Source: Pyropia yezoensis (Eukaryota; Rhodophyta; Bangiophyceae; Bangiales; Bangiaceae). Taken from it: a stretch of 64,000 bases of DNA. The translations under genes were made by a program, and so were the position numbers. The stretch covers positions 9,019,119 to 9,083,118 of the forward strand of contig CM020618.1 of NCBI GenBank assembly GCA_009829735.1, given 5' to 3'. This document shows, one piece after another, positions 1-10,246 of this stretch (the stretch's first letter is position 1; every line of letters starts with the position of its first letter). A model generated the notes under the pieces. It ran no database searches and was not told the DNA's origin. It worked only from the letters and a program-made list of their open reading frames with translations.

Positions 1-84
1 CCGGCAAACGCTGGGGGGGCAACTGACAGGACGGGCGCCGGGGGGGGGGACGCGATGGACCAGGAGCGAAGCGCCCGCCGGTAG
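1..84 (+). CDS. C-terminal tail of a second cyclin-like gene (5' end outside window)
   Basis: Frame 1 is open from the first base to a TAG at 82-84. It reads a Gly-rich tail starting PANAGG and ending GGGDAMDQERSARR. The Gly-rich tail just downstream of the cyclin fragment at 717-1079 contains a clearly related string (PENAGG ... GGGDAMDLE, stop at 1297-1299). The nucleotide sequence around both, including the GACGCGATGGACC box, is also alike. I infer that the left edge holds the 3' end of a neighbouring paralogue, meaning a tandem duplication. No cyclin domain is visible in the window for this copy. Confidence 0.4.
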   Translation, partial: PANAGGATDRTGAGGGDAMDQERSARR

Positions 85-716
85 ACGCTCGTGATGTGAG
101 TGGGAGATGAATGGCGTGCTGGCGTGTGCCGACGGACGGGGAGGGGTACCACTCCTATTGCCGCCGCTCGCCGCCGCCGCCGTCTCCCGCTGATGGCGTG
201 GTGTGTGGAGGATCCGGTGCGCGTTTCGGACTCTTTGCCTCGGTGGGGGTGCCCAAGACCAGGTGCCGCCGCTCCCGACGCCGTCTGGGCAGCGCCCCCC
301 CACCCGCACGCACGGGGCTGGAGCCTTTCTGGGGGGGGGGTGGCTGGCAGGCCAGCCTGACTCGATGTCATCCCGCCATTGGGCCTGGCAGGTAGCGTTT
401 TTCTCCGGCGGGGGGCGGCGGGAAGCGGGCGATCCACGCGCGTGCGCGTGCGTACCGTGGCGGATGGAAGGAAACGTGAGCAGAAAAATAGAAGTATGGA
501 AGACGCCGAAGAGGCCTGACTGGTGGAGTGTGTCGCCAACGTGCGCTGGGGAGGCAGCCGTCTCTTGGCGGCGCACAACTGCACGCCGAGGGTGGCGGGC
601 GAGGGTGCGCTTGCCTAAACTCCGAAATTAACGCATTCCAAACGAGCCTAAGCCGCTTTCCACAGTCGTTTTTTCACGCGACCCCTCGCTGACGTGTTGC
701 TCAAGAGAACTGAAAA
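85..716. other. Intergenic, no supported gene
   Basis: GC-rich sequence with short GCC/CGC runs and one 10-base G run near 331. Open frames on both strands are low-complexity and match no family I know. The last 100 bases (620-716) are less GC-rich and lead into the cyclin reading frame, so they may hold its promoter or a missing 5' exon. Confidence 0.4.
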
Positions 717-1079
717 ATGAGTATTCTATGTATGGCATTTGTGTTTCTCGAGCGCGCATGGGCTTACGACGAACGGCTGTCACTGAACAGGTGGAACATG
801 CATCGGCCGCTGCTGGCGTCGCTCTGGGTATCGTTCAAGTACATGGGTGTGCGCACCGTTGAAGTGGGCGTCTTTGCGTCTGCGGGCGGGCTCAGCTCAG
901 TGGCAAAGATGGCTCTGCTCGAGCGCGTGCTGCTGGACATCCTCGGCGGGCGGCTGCTTGTCACCGCACAGCAGCTGTACCGAGAGGAGGCGTGGATCCT
1001 CGCGCACTACGCCCGGTACATGCGCGATGCACCGGAGGCACCGCCGCCGCTGGCACCGCTGCCTGCAGCGGTGGGGTAG
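717..1079 (+). CDS. PHO80/U-type cyclin-domain protein, apparently partial
   Basis: The 120-residue frame from an ATG at 717 matches the middle and end of the Pho80-like cyclin box. AFVFLERA (7-14) corresponds to the helix that usually reads xYLDR. LNRWNMHRPLLASLWVSFKY (23-42) corresponds to the family's sxNVHRLLLTsxxxAxKf helix. GGLSSVAKMALLERVLLDIL (57-76) corresponds to the GGIsxxEmNxLExxfL helix, followed by RLLVT. In the family such cyclins bind PHO85/CDK5-type kinases. The usual 50 or so residues before the YLDR helix are missing, and an in-frame TGA lies two codons upstream, so a 5' exon or truncation is likely. After the stop at 1079 a Gly-rich tail in another frame runs to 1299 and resembles the tail at 1-84, so a homopolymer shift near 1123-1135 is possible. 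Confidence 0.55.
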   Translation: MSILCMAFVFLERAWAYDERLSLNRWNMHRPLLASLWVSFKYMGVRTVEVGVFASAGGLSSVAKMALLERVLLDILGGRLLVTAQQLYREEAWILAHYARYMRDAPEAPPPLAPLPAAVG

Positions 1080-1299
1080 GGGGTGCCGCCGGCAGAGGCG
1101 TCCGCAGTGGGGGAGGCGCCGCCGGGGGGGGGGGGCGCCGCCGGCGGGGGCCCCCGCAAACGGCAGCTCACCTGCCGCCGGCGGGGGCGGCGAAGGACCT
1201 GCAGAAGGAACGCCGGAAAACGCTGGGGGGGGTGCCCCCGGGGGAGGGGGGGCTGGCGGGGGGGGCCCCGGCGGGGGGGACGCGATGGACCTGGAGTGA

Positions 1300-3639
1300 A
1301 TCGCCCCCGCTGGCGCGCTCGGGTCGTGAGTGCGCGCACGCCACGCTGGACGTGAGTACACTCAGGCCACTCTAGAGTTTTAGTTTAGTGAGAGATACGC
1401 TCTTGATGGCGTGGGCGCCCACAGGCAGGAAGGGGAACCCCTCTCCCCTCCAGCAGTGTGCACACGCAGCCCGGTTCCCTCCATCTTTCTGCGACATCCG
1501 TCCTCGGCCGACCATCCCCAAGACACGACGGCTTGCCTGGCAGGGGGGGGCGACTCGCCTGGTTGATGACAGCACCTACGCGCGCGGATGGCCCCTATGG
1601 GGTCCCCACAGCTGGTTGCTGGCGGTGTGGCGGGCGTGCCATGCGCAGCCAGGCCGGGAGGAGGGCAGAAACAAAATGGGGAAGAAAAAAGAAAAGAGAG
1701 ACAAAAAAAAATAGTTGGTAACCGCCGTGAGGGGGCGGCGGCAACGCACTCGCGCGCGCGGGCACGCCAGGACGGCGGGGTGGCGGCGCAGCGCAGGACG
1801 GCGGGGTGGCGGCGGCCGTGGGCACGACGCTCCCGAGACTGCCCCGCGGCCGCGCTCTGCCCGCGGGGCGCGCGGCAGCGTCGCCACACGCCAACAGGAG
1901 CCCTCGCAGAGGGGCTCGCGCGCGGCACCGCCCGACGCCCGACGCGGCGACGGTCGCCCGCCGCCGCCCCCGCCAGTGGCGTGGGCGCCGACGGCCGCGG
2001 GCACGGCGCGCCCCACCCCCCGCTGCTGGCGTCTGGGCGCCGGCAGCTGCCGCCACCGCGGTCGCGCCGTTGACGGTGTCTGGAAGAGCCACGGCGCCCG
2101 TCCTGGGGGGTGGGATGAATGTGCGCCGCGTGAGGCGCGGGCGCACGCATGCCGACCCTTCCTGGGGCGTGCCCCTTGGACGGGACAGCCGGGCCGGGCG
2201 TGCCCCTTTCTCAGCGACAGCCTGGTCATGGACCGGTGAGGACGGGCCGCGACTATTTAGAGCCCGCCGTCCGTGGAGAGATGCCTCGTTCCCTAGGCAG
2301 CGCTTGAGGCGCTGAGGGTAGACGCCAGAGCGAGGCAACAAGAGAACGACGCTTACGCTTTCACCATGATCATGTCATGCGGTTGAGGCGTGTCGCGACA
2401 CGACTCGGCGGCGGCCGCCGCTCGGGCGCGCACGCACATGGCCAACGAGCGAGGGGCCACCCCTCCCCCGTTTCCCACGCCCCCACCACGTGCGCGCACG
2501 AGGCGCCGACGTCGCGCTTGGTGGGCGCCGTCCCGCCGCCGACCATCGACCGCGGTCCGCCGCCGCCGGTGCCGCCTCCGCCGCCGCCATGGCCGCCATA
2601 GCCGCCGGCGCCGCCGCAGTCGCCGCAGTCGTGGCCGCCGCCGCCACCGCAGTGGCCGCCACCGCCACCGCCCACCCCCTCCGATCGCCACCGTGCGGCG
2701 GCGGCGGCGGCGGCGACAACGACACCTGTGGCGACGGGAAAAATGGGGGGGCGACGGGGGTGGGGGGGGGGGGGAACACAGTCAAACCATCCACCCCTTG
2801 CAGGACGTGAACTTAATTAGCCACGCTCCTAAAGCTTTTATTTAGATATTTACCTAGTGCAGGACAACCTTACGTTGATACAGTTTGTACAGTGTTGTCT
2901 GGACACGTGGCGAAATGAACTCTCCACCGTTTCGAAAAGGCCGTCGCGACAATCCGTCCATTGCAGCTCCACCTGCACCTGTTCCGTGGAGTGTTGGATC
3001 TGGAGAACCCGCACTTGGGGGCTTGCACGGGTCCATGACGAACGGTGACGGGCCGGCGGCGCTGCCTCCGGCACGTGGCGCACGCAGCGCGTCGGGGCTT
3101 GGCGGGAATGCGTCAGGGCCGCGGGCCACCACCAAGCACCGCTCGGGCGGTCGGACAGGAACATGACACCTCTTGCGCGAGGCTTTCAGTCTCGTTCGTT
3201 TGAGCCGTCGTGCGGCTCGAGCAGACGCCCCCACCGCAGTGGAGCCACTCCCCCCAACGGCCTCCACAGCCCGACGCCCTGCTCTTTTGTGCTATATCCG
3301 AAATGGGTGTGCAACGGATGGCGGCCGCCGGGTCGAGACGAGTCGATCCTGATGGCCCACCATCCCCGTCGCGGGCAAGCGGTGGGAACAGCCCCCAGAG
3401 CCACCACGCTTCCCTCGGTGTTGGTCTCCCTGGAGCGCGTGCAGACGCGCGGCCCCTGATCCCCTTCTCGTCTCCGCCCGCTCTGCACCCCTGTGCGTTC
3501 CTCGGCCGAACGCGGTCGCAGTTGGGGCCGCGCTGCCATAGTGTGCGCTCGCAGCAACGACGCGTGAGGCCACTCTCTTCTACCACTTGTTCACGTTGAT
3601 CCAGCACAGGCCGCCCCCCTGCCGTTGCCGCCCCCCGCC
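1300..3639. other. Long gene-poor stretch with CCG/GCC low complexity
   Basis: No reading frame here has recognisable domains. 1674-1715 is an A-rich purine tract on the + strand. 1740-2140 and 2550-2700 are runs of GCC/CCG codon-like repeats that create long spurious frames in all phases. 2763-2773 is a G tract. 2800-3000 is more balanced in composition but shows no homology I can name. The stretch ends directly at the P450 start. Confidence 0.5.
2560..2716. repeat. CCG/GCC trinucleotide-rich low-complexity tract
   Basis: Nearly continuous CCG, GCC and CGC triplets with occasional A or T. It generates mirror open frames (poly-Pro, poly-Ala, poly-Arg) on both strands, which is why no coding call is made here. 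Confidence 0.6.
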
Positions 3640-5550
3640 ATGGCCACCCCCTCCGCCGCCTGGGTGGGCGTTTTTGCTCCCGGCCCTGGCCGGGTGTCGT
3701 CCTCCCGCCGCCGCTCCGCGCTGGCGGTATGCCACCACAGGCGGGGCGCGCCGCGGCGGGTGGGGCTCTCTGCGGTCAGCACCCCCGCCGGCGACGCGGG
3801 CCGTCTGGCGGCAGACGCCGCGGCTGCCGCAAGGCCGCAGGAGGGGGAATGCCCGGCTTCCCCGTTGGCGCCAGGCGCGGCGGTGCCGCCGCCGCCGCCG
3901 CTGTCGGTGCCGCAACAGACGGCGGTCGTGCCCCCGACGACATCGGCGGCAGGCTGCCCCCACTCGCAGGGTGGGGGCGGCCCGGCGGCAACGGCGGCTG
4001 GCAAGGAGCAGCCGCTATGCCCACCCCCCCCGAGCATTGGGTTGTCGCGCCTCGCTTACCTGGCTGTCACCCGCACACCGGGCTTTTGGCAAGCCCCCTT
4101 TCGGGTGCTGACGACCGCCGCTACCGCGACGGGCTCCCCTGACGTGTTGACCATCACGCTGATGGGACGGCCGCTGCTGACGGTCATATTGTCGGCGTCC
4201 GCGCTGGCGGCTGCACAGTTCTCCCCAGAGTCCGTGTTGGCCGTTGAGCCCATGTACGCCACGCTGAGACGGATGTTTACTGCCCCCACCAGCGTCTATC
4301 GCAATGCGGCGGAAGCCGCCGAGGCCACTCGCTTGGCTAAGGCCGCGACGGACCTTACGGTCGACCACTTGCACGTGGCGCTGACCCGCACGTGGTGGAA
4401 GACCACGCCGGACATCCGGGAGCGAATGGACCGGGCGATTGAGGCCAAGCTCGCTGCCATCGTCGGGCCAGATGGAGTCGCGGTCGTCGACCTCTTTGAT
4501 CTGACATCCCAAGCCGTGATCACTGCTTTGCTGGCCGTCCTTGTGGGGGACACGCTTGCCGCCGCCTCTGCCGGTGAAGTGGCGGCGGGCTTGCGCCAAT
4601 GGCAGCGGTCGGCGTGGTCTCTGCCGTGGATGATCGCGCCCATCACCGCCCGCCGGATATACCCTGGGATCGAGGCTGCGTACACCCGCGTCTTCCGTCC
4701 CGTGTATGACGCAGTCCTGTCGATGATGGAGGGGGAGGAAGCCGTCCAACCGGGCACCTACCTTGATGACCTGCTGACCGCCTTGTGCCGGCAGAATCAG
4801 CTTGCCACGGTGCGGCCCGTGCATGTGGCAGAGCAGGTGGTCGTGGTTCTCTTTTCTGCGTTCATCAACACGCACGCGTCTGGAGCTTGGACAATTGCGC
4901 ACGTGGCGACCGACGCGGACCTGACCGCGGCGGTGGCCGCCGAGGTGGCTGCTGTACACGCGAGGCGCCCACCGCCTGTGGCTGCCACGGGTCGCAGCCC
5001 GACGGGTCTGCCAGTCCTGGAGGCGGTTTGGGCCGAGACCATGCGCGTCAACGCCGTGACCCCGCCTGTTCGGCAAACGCGGGCGCCCTTTCACGTCGCC
5101 GCATCGGCCGCCGCGGTTACTGCAGCGACGGGCGGGAAGACGGACGGTGGCGAGGACAGCCACCCGGGCTGGACCATCCCGGGGGACGGGCGTTTCGTTG
5201 CTTTGTCTCATGCGCATGCCAACACAGGTACCGACTACTATGGTGATACGGGCAGCGTGGTCGATCCACGCCGGTTTGTGCCGCCAGCCGGCCAATCGTG
5301 GCAAGCTGCCGAGGCTAACCGGCGGCTGGTGGTGTTTGGGGGTGGGGTCCATGTGTGCACTGGCCGGCAGGTTGCCGAGGTGACCCTCGGACGGTTGTGG
5401 TTGGCTCTCTACCGCAACCACAGCCGTGTGGAGCTTGTCGGCTGTGAGGAAGGCTTGCCGCCTGCCGACTTTTTGCGGGCAGGTACAATGGCCGTGCCGA
5501 CTCGCCCCGTGTACGTGCGCTTGTCGCGGCGGGGGACGGCGGAGCTCTAA
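3640..5550 (+). CDS. Cytochrome P450 with plastid-targeting-like N-terminus
   Basis: 636 residues from the first ATG (3640). The frame opens slightly upstream, but only with TTG. The C-terminal heme loop FGGGVHVCTG has the heme-ligand Cys at residue 573. The K-helix ExxR is E466-T-M-R469, and the PERF-like motif is DPRRF. The I-helix region (FSAFINTHAS) lacks the usual A/G-G-x-D/E-T/S acid-alcohol pair. Its shape recalls CYP51, CYP7 and CYP8 proteins, so substrate class is open. The first 120 residues are Ala/Arg/Ser/Pro-rich without a membrane anchor, which suggests plastid import rather than ER anchoring (inference). It is intronless. At about 510 residues after the extension it has normal P450 length. 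The equally long open frame on the opposite strand is a GC-rich shadow. Confidence 0.88.
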   Translation: MATPSAAWVGVFAPGPGRVSSSRRRSALAVCHHRRGAPRRVGLSAVSTPAGDAGRLAADAAAAARPQEGECPASPLAPGAAVPPPPPLSVPQQTAVVPPTTSAAGCPHSQGGGGPAATAAGKEQPLCPPPPSIGLSRLAYLAVTRTPGFWQAPFRVLTTAATATGSPDVLTITLMGRPLLTVILSASALAAAQFSPESVLAVEPMYATLRRMFTAPTSVYRNAAEAAEATRLAKAATDLTVDHLHVALTRTWWKTTPDIRERMDRAIEAKLAAIVGPDGVAVVDLFDLTSQAVITALLAVLVGDTLAAASAGEVAAGLRQWQRSAWSLPWMIAPITARRIYPGIEAAYTRVFRPVYDAVLSMMEGEEAVQPGTYLDDLLTALCRQNQLATVRPVHVAEQVVVVLFSAFINTHASGAWTIAHVATDADLTAAVAAEVAAVHARRPPPVAATGRSPTGLPVLEAVWAETMRVNAVTPPVRQTRAPFHVAASAAAVTAATGGKTDGGEDSHPGWTIPGDGRFVALSHAHANTGTDYYGDTGSVVDPRRFVPPAGQSWQAAEANRRLVVFGGGVHVCTGRQVAEVTLGRLWLALYRNHSRVELVGCEEGLPPADFLRAGTMAVPTRPVYVRLSRRGTAEL

Positions 5551-6944
5551 GGGACTCGACGCTGCCAGGGGCAGCGTGATGATGAATTGTGGCAGAGAAA
5601 TGTTCGAGTGGTGCTCCCGTGCATGTCTGCAAGCCGGCACACCAATGGACGGCTTGTACACGCGTATGTATGTACGTAGGATACTTGCTGTCGGGTTTGC
5701 TCGGCATGCCGAGTGGTCAATGCATGAACATGGATTGTGATCGCTGTCGCCTTGTCCTCGCGCGATAAGCTTTTGTGCTCCACCACCGGCGAACACTTAT
5801 TCGCCGAACAGCGTGAGCATTCGGTGTCCACCACTCATAAGCGTACTCCATCATTGCCGACCTGACGTCAGCTGCTCTGCTGAGCCGTGGCGCGCACATG
5901 CGCTGCAATGTCGGATGCACTTGTGCGGGCCATGCTTGCCCCTGCCTTGACGGTCGTGTTTTTTTGTTGCCTGACCTGGTGTACCTGGATAACCCAGCAC
6001 GCATCGTATCCCACTTCTGCGACACTGGGCGCGCCGCATGTGCAACAAAGGCGGGCCCCTGTATGTGCCAGCCACTACTGTTCGAGGGGCCCTCTGGTGG
6101 CAGCCACCCGGCGCGACTCCTGCCACCACCCCCCCTTTTGGCGACCGCGGCCGATACGAAGCGCGCGGTATGGTGCGGCCTCGACTCCTTCGCATCGCTA
6201 TCAGCATGCGCGCGCGGAACCCCAACCGCCTGTCGTTGCCCGGTTTGGTCGCCACTCTACAGCTGTAGCGACGGCGCCTCGCCGCTGCCGGAAGGCCCCC
6301 CCCCTCATCTCCCCAAGCCTCATTGCGGCTCGACTGCACCACACAATAAGTATGTAGACGGCAGCGGCCACTGTTGGGGCACTGCTTGCCTGCCTGCCGC
6401 CAGGGCGCGAGCGTCCTTCCCGTTGTGTTGCTAGAGCGTCGGGCATGTGACCATACACTTGAAAAGCTGCGGTTTTCATTTGTTTTTTACTTTGACCTTT
6501 TGATTGTTGTCGGTGCAGCCTGCGATGGACTCTTGTGCACTCTCCTAAGCTATAGGTCGCGCCCCCGAGCTCGGTGCCCACACACACGCGGCAACGCTAC
6601 GGAGGGTTAGGGTTGTTGCCTTTTCTGCCGGCAAGCGCGCGGACCACTCATGGCGGCATCGCTCTCAATGGAAAGTGGCTGTTCGTCGTGTTGTCTCCTG
6701 CCGGGGCCATCTCGGGGCTACAGCAACGCCAGATACAGGTACACGTCAGGCTGTGGCTTCTACTACTTGCTCACGCAAATCCAGGGGATAAAGGCGGTGG
6801 CGCACGTGGCCGAAGTTGTAGCCACTGCTGTACAAACGCACGGTAAGTTGGCTCGCACTGCAGACAGCAAGAAGCCCGTGTTGCTGCTGGGGGAAGAGGT
6901 TGTGATGGCACAGGCGTGACCGGGGGGGATGTCATCCTCTCTAC
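5551..6944. other. Intergenic between P450 and convergent parvulin-rhodanese gene
   Basis: About 1.4 kb of moderate GC sequence holding the 3' regions of two convergent genes. The short frames at 5887-6434 and 6574-6919 have no recognisable domain and no supporting context. I see no RNA gene or repeat. Confidence 0.5.
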
Positions 6945-7919
6945 TTAGTAGGTGCCCACACTCGGGTCCACTTCAGTGGCGTACGCGTGGATCCCCCCCT
7001 CCACGTTAATAACGTGCGACCACCCGCCGCGCACCAGCGCGTCGGCCACGTTCCGGCTGCGGATGCCGTGGTGACACAGCACGTAGGTCTCGGCATCCTT
7101 GTCCATCCCCTCAAGGGTAGCGAGCGCGCCCCCTTCCCCCCCGCCACCCAGTTCGCTCATCGGCACGTGCGTGGCGGCGGGCAGGGCGGCCGCCTCCAGC
7201 TCCCCCGCCTCCCGCACATCAATCAGCTGGGGCGGCGGCCCGGGCGCGGCGAGCCGGTCGGCCAGCTGGTGAACGCTCGCAGACGCGACGCCCGCCCGCG
7301 CACCCGTCACGCGGACGAGGTGCCACCCAAAACCGGTGCGGACCTTGACGACCGCCCCGACGGGGTGGCCAAACGCCACCTCCTCAAACGCGGCGACCAT
7401 GGCGCCGCGGCGGAACCAGCCGAGGTCCCCGCCAGAAGACGCCGACGGGCAGGTTGACGTTGCGGCAGCGACATTGTCCCACGGCTTGCCAGCCGCGACC
7501 TCTGCCCACGCCTCGTCGGCGGCGGCCTCGGTGGGGGTCAGGATGTGGGCGGCGCGCGCCGAGTCGAGAGGGGGGGCGGAGGCACCTTCCTCTGAAGAGG
7601 GCGGGGGGGTGGGTGACGACAGCACGGTCGACCAGCCAACGGGCTTGCCGTCGTCGCCGCCGTCCGCGCTGCCGCCGGCGCCGGTTGCCATGGTCGCCTG
7701 CCGCAGCGGCGGTCGGCGGGCGCCCGCCAGCCACACCGCCCGGTCGGTCGCACGGGGGAGGACCGTGAGCCTCTGTAGGGGTCCCCCAAGAGAAGGCAGG
7801 CCGCCGCGCAGCCGCGCAGCCGGCGGCGACCGCGGCGACGCGGCGGCTGCCGCCCGCGCCGCGCGCACGCCAGAGGCGAGGCACCTCAGGGAGAAGGGGG
7901 GGGTGGTCGCAAACGCCAT
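6945..7919 (-). CDS. Parvulin-type peptidyl-prolyl isomerase fused to rhodanese domain, plastid type
   Basis: 324 residues from the ATG at 7919. An alternative in-frame ATG lies at 8042. Residues 1-80 are Ala/Arg/Ser-rich and look like a plastid transit peptide. A parvulin (PPIC) domain follows at about 121-204, with AAHIL, SGGDLGWFRRG, FEEVAF and the closing FGWHLVRV. A single rhodanese domain occupies about 216-320, with LIDVRE near its start and the active-site loop CHHGIRS (Cys282), followed by GGIHAY. This order matches the plant chloroplast PPIase-rhodanese fusion family. The intact CxxGxRS loop predicts sulfurtransferase or persulfide chemistry. The role in the plastid is unknown to me. 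No introns are needed, and transcription converges on the P450. Confidence 0.87.
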   Translation of the reverse strand: MAFATTPPFSLRCLASGVRAARAAAAASPRSPPAARLRGGLPSLGGPLQRLTVLPRATDRAVWLAGARRPPLRQATMATGAGGSADGGDDGKPVGWSTVLSSPTPPPSSEEGASAPPLDSARAAHILTPTEAAADEAWAEVAAGKPWDNVAAATSTCPSASSGGDLGWFRRGAMVAAFEEVAFGHPVGAVVKVRTGFGWHLVRVTGARAGVASASVHQLADRLAAPGPPPQLIDVREAGELEAAALPAATHVPMSELGGGGEGGALATLEGMDKDAETYVLCHHGIRSRNVADALVRGGWSHVINVEGGIHAYATEVDPSVGTY

Positions 7920-9589
7920 TCTCAGGGGGAAGGGGAAAGGGGGGGCGGGAAGAGGTGATGAAGCAGCAAGGGCGAGGTGGGGGGGTGGCAGGGAGAGGGA
8001 TGGAGAGACGGACGGGGCAGTGCTGAGAGGGGTGTCGGTCATGCTAGTACCAGGGGTGTGTGGCGGCAAGCCGAGATCTGGGCGGAAGCCTCCTGTCAAG
8101 GGATTTCCTCTCTCGTTCCCTCCGTCCGAAACGTAGCTTTCGTGATCTCCTTTTGGCCACGTTCACATGTCGTCTCCAGGTTTGGTGCACCAGCGAATCG
8201 CCCGGCCATCTTTGACTTTGATGGCGGGGCGATTTGCTTCGTGCTTGGTTTCGCGAACATGCATATGTACACTAGTCAAACGGCGGATTCGCCCGAACTC
8301 TCGCAGCTTTCAACCCGAACGACACATGCAAGAATACTCGCTCTCCAGGACAACCTGAGCGTGGAGTGCCCTGTTCCGAGGAGACCACGACCGGCGGTAG
8401 TAGCGGCCATAGAAAAGAGAAGCAGCGCGCCGGGCAGCAGCAAGTCGGCGCCAATGCCTGCGGACAGTAGGGGGGCCGGGCCGGCCGGGCAGCAGTGTGA
8501 ATGCGGATTTCGGGATTGATCCCGGACCTGCACGATGCCATCAACAACGGTGCCACGACGGTGGGCCGCCTTGGCACCGTCGATCGTGTGCAACCCATGC
8601 CACGCTCGGGCCGATCATCACGGGCGCGGTAAGGGCGTACCCACCAACGTGACCAACGGCGCATATTTGCCCATATTCGTGCCACGTGTGCGCCACGTGG
8701 CGCTTGGGACTAAACGTAAGTTTGAGGTCTCCACCAACGTCGCGCTGACTCAAACGGTCCAAAAACGTCGTATGAACCGAATGTAGTTCGCTATATTTAT
8801 ATCAAGTCATGTGTGCCACGTGGGCGCTCGGATGGCTCTTCGATAGTCCATTGACTATCGGCGTGACCAACGGAGGCCCCGTTAGTCACGCCGATAGTCA
8901 ATGGACTATCCATTTCAGCCCGATTCAAGCTCCACACGTGGCATATTGACACATATTCGCGTTTCGTTCGCAGAACAGTACTCTCTGCACAAAGTCGCAT
9001 GTTTGCTTCGACTAAGATAAATTCGAAGCAACCGTGTGGCAAGAAATATGCGCCCAAGGTGGCGTTTCTGGACACCCCGGATCCCGGCGCCTTCGGGCGA
9101 GGACGCGCTCGGAGGCACGCGTCGTTGCACTCGCAATGTACTGTCACATGGCGACTTCGCCAGGCACCTCCTTCAAGCGCCAGCGCTGTGCCAGCCACAC
9201 GTGAGAATCTGGTTAACAACGGCACTCAGTGGTGCTCCCTTGCGTGACGACGCTGCAACGTTCTTCTGCCTCGGTAGCCTCATTGCTGGTCTCGTGTGGC
9301 ACCCACAAGAACACCGAGGCACGCACTCCGTAGTTCCCGCCCGGTGGCGCCAGACCCCCCCCATTCCCCAGTGCGTGCCACCCTTCAGGTTGACCTTCCC
9401 CACCAGCAAAGATTGTACGGCCCACAGGCGTTCCCCGCAAAATTCCACGGTGCATGTACTCTCCTGCTATTGGCCGCGCGACCCCGACACTCAACGGCGG
9501 CACCCGGCGGCCCTGCTGCGTTCTGGGGCACCCCCCCGTCTGACCGCCCCCCGCCCCCCTCGCAGTGCCTCGCACGGAGGTTCCCTCCC
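7920..9589. other. Intergenic upstream of parvulin-rhodanese; contains a strong hairpin
   Basis: The first 120 bases are purine-rich on the + strand and probably hold the minus-strand gene's 5' leader. CACGTG-containing words cluster on either side of the hairpin at 8842-8910 (near 8682, 8696, 8814 and 8935). From about 9300 the sequence becomes C-rich and merges into the 92-bp tandem repeats. No coding frame is supported. Confidence 0.45.
8842..8910. repeat. Perfect 26-bp inverted repeat forming a long hairpin
   Basis: Left arm 8842-8867 and right arm 8885-8910 are exact reverse complements. After one C-A mismatch five more base pairs (8869-8873 with 8879-8883) extend the stem, leaving a 5-base loop. 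Each arm also contains a near-palindrome (GATAGTCCATTGACTATC). The stem is of moderate GC in a very GC-rich region. It may be the core of a MITE-like element or a structured RNA or terminator. It lies about 0.9 kb upstream of the parvulin-rhodanese gene. Confidence 0.8.
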
Positions 9590-9880
9590 CGCCTCACCCC
9601 CCACCTGGAGCCGTTCTGGGGCGTGTGCCCCTCCAGCAGCCCCGCGCCCGCCTCCCAGGGCCGCGCGCGGCGGTCCCCCCCCCGCCACAACCCCCACCTG
9701 GAGCCGTTCTGGGGCGTGTGCCCCTCGCGCAGCCCCGCGCCCCCTCCCAGGGCCGAGCACGGCGGTCCCCCCCCCGCTACACCCCCCACCTGGAGCCGTT
9801 CTCGGGCGTGTGCCCCTCGCGCAGCCCCGCGCCCCCTCCCAGGGTCGCGCACGGCTGTCCCCCCCCCGCCACACGCCCCG
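9520..9880. repeat. Tandem repeat, about 92-93 bp unit, three clear copies plus a degenerate one
   Basis: The word CCACCTGGAGCCGTTCT starts at 9601, 9694 and 9786, each followed by GGGCGTGTGCCCCTC, a CAGCCCCGCGCCC word and CCCAGGG. The spacings are 93 and 92 bases. A decayed copy precedes them from about 9520 and a partial one follows to 9880. It lies just upstream of the Harbinger transposase and may be a subterminal repeat of that element. Confidence 0.75.
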
Positions 9881-10246
9881 TGGGCCCGACCGGTCAGGCA
9901 ACACGGCCTGCGCCACCGCGACCCACCACTCTGACGGGGACCCCTGGCCAGGGGTCGTCGCCGTGGTGGCGTCCAGCGCTGTCCTTCCCTCCTCTTCCGT
10001 CGCGCCACGCCTGTACGTGCACCGCCTCCCTCTGCCGCGCGTGGGCCGTGCGAGTGCGCTTTTATTCTTCCTGGTTGATGAGGCGGCTGTGCAGCAGTGT
10101 GTCCTTGCGCGCAGGGTACTGACACGTCTGTGCCTCTTTTCGCGTCGTGCCCATCTTTTTTCCGATGTCTTTCCGGTCTGTGTTGCGTTTTGATTGTTTG
10201 TGTGTTGACTGTATTTTTTCCTAGACCTCTTAGGCAGGGAGCGCCC

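Noticed and set aside
4015-5796. 593-codon minus-strand frame
   Set aside because: Antisense shadow of the P450 gene, Arg/Gly/His-rich with no domains.
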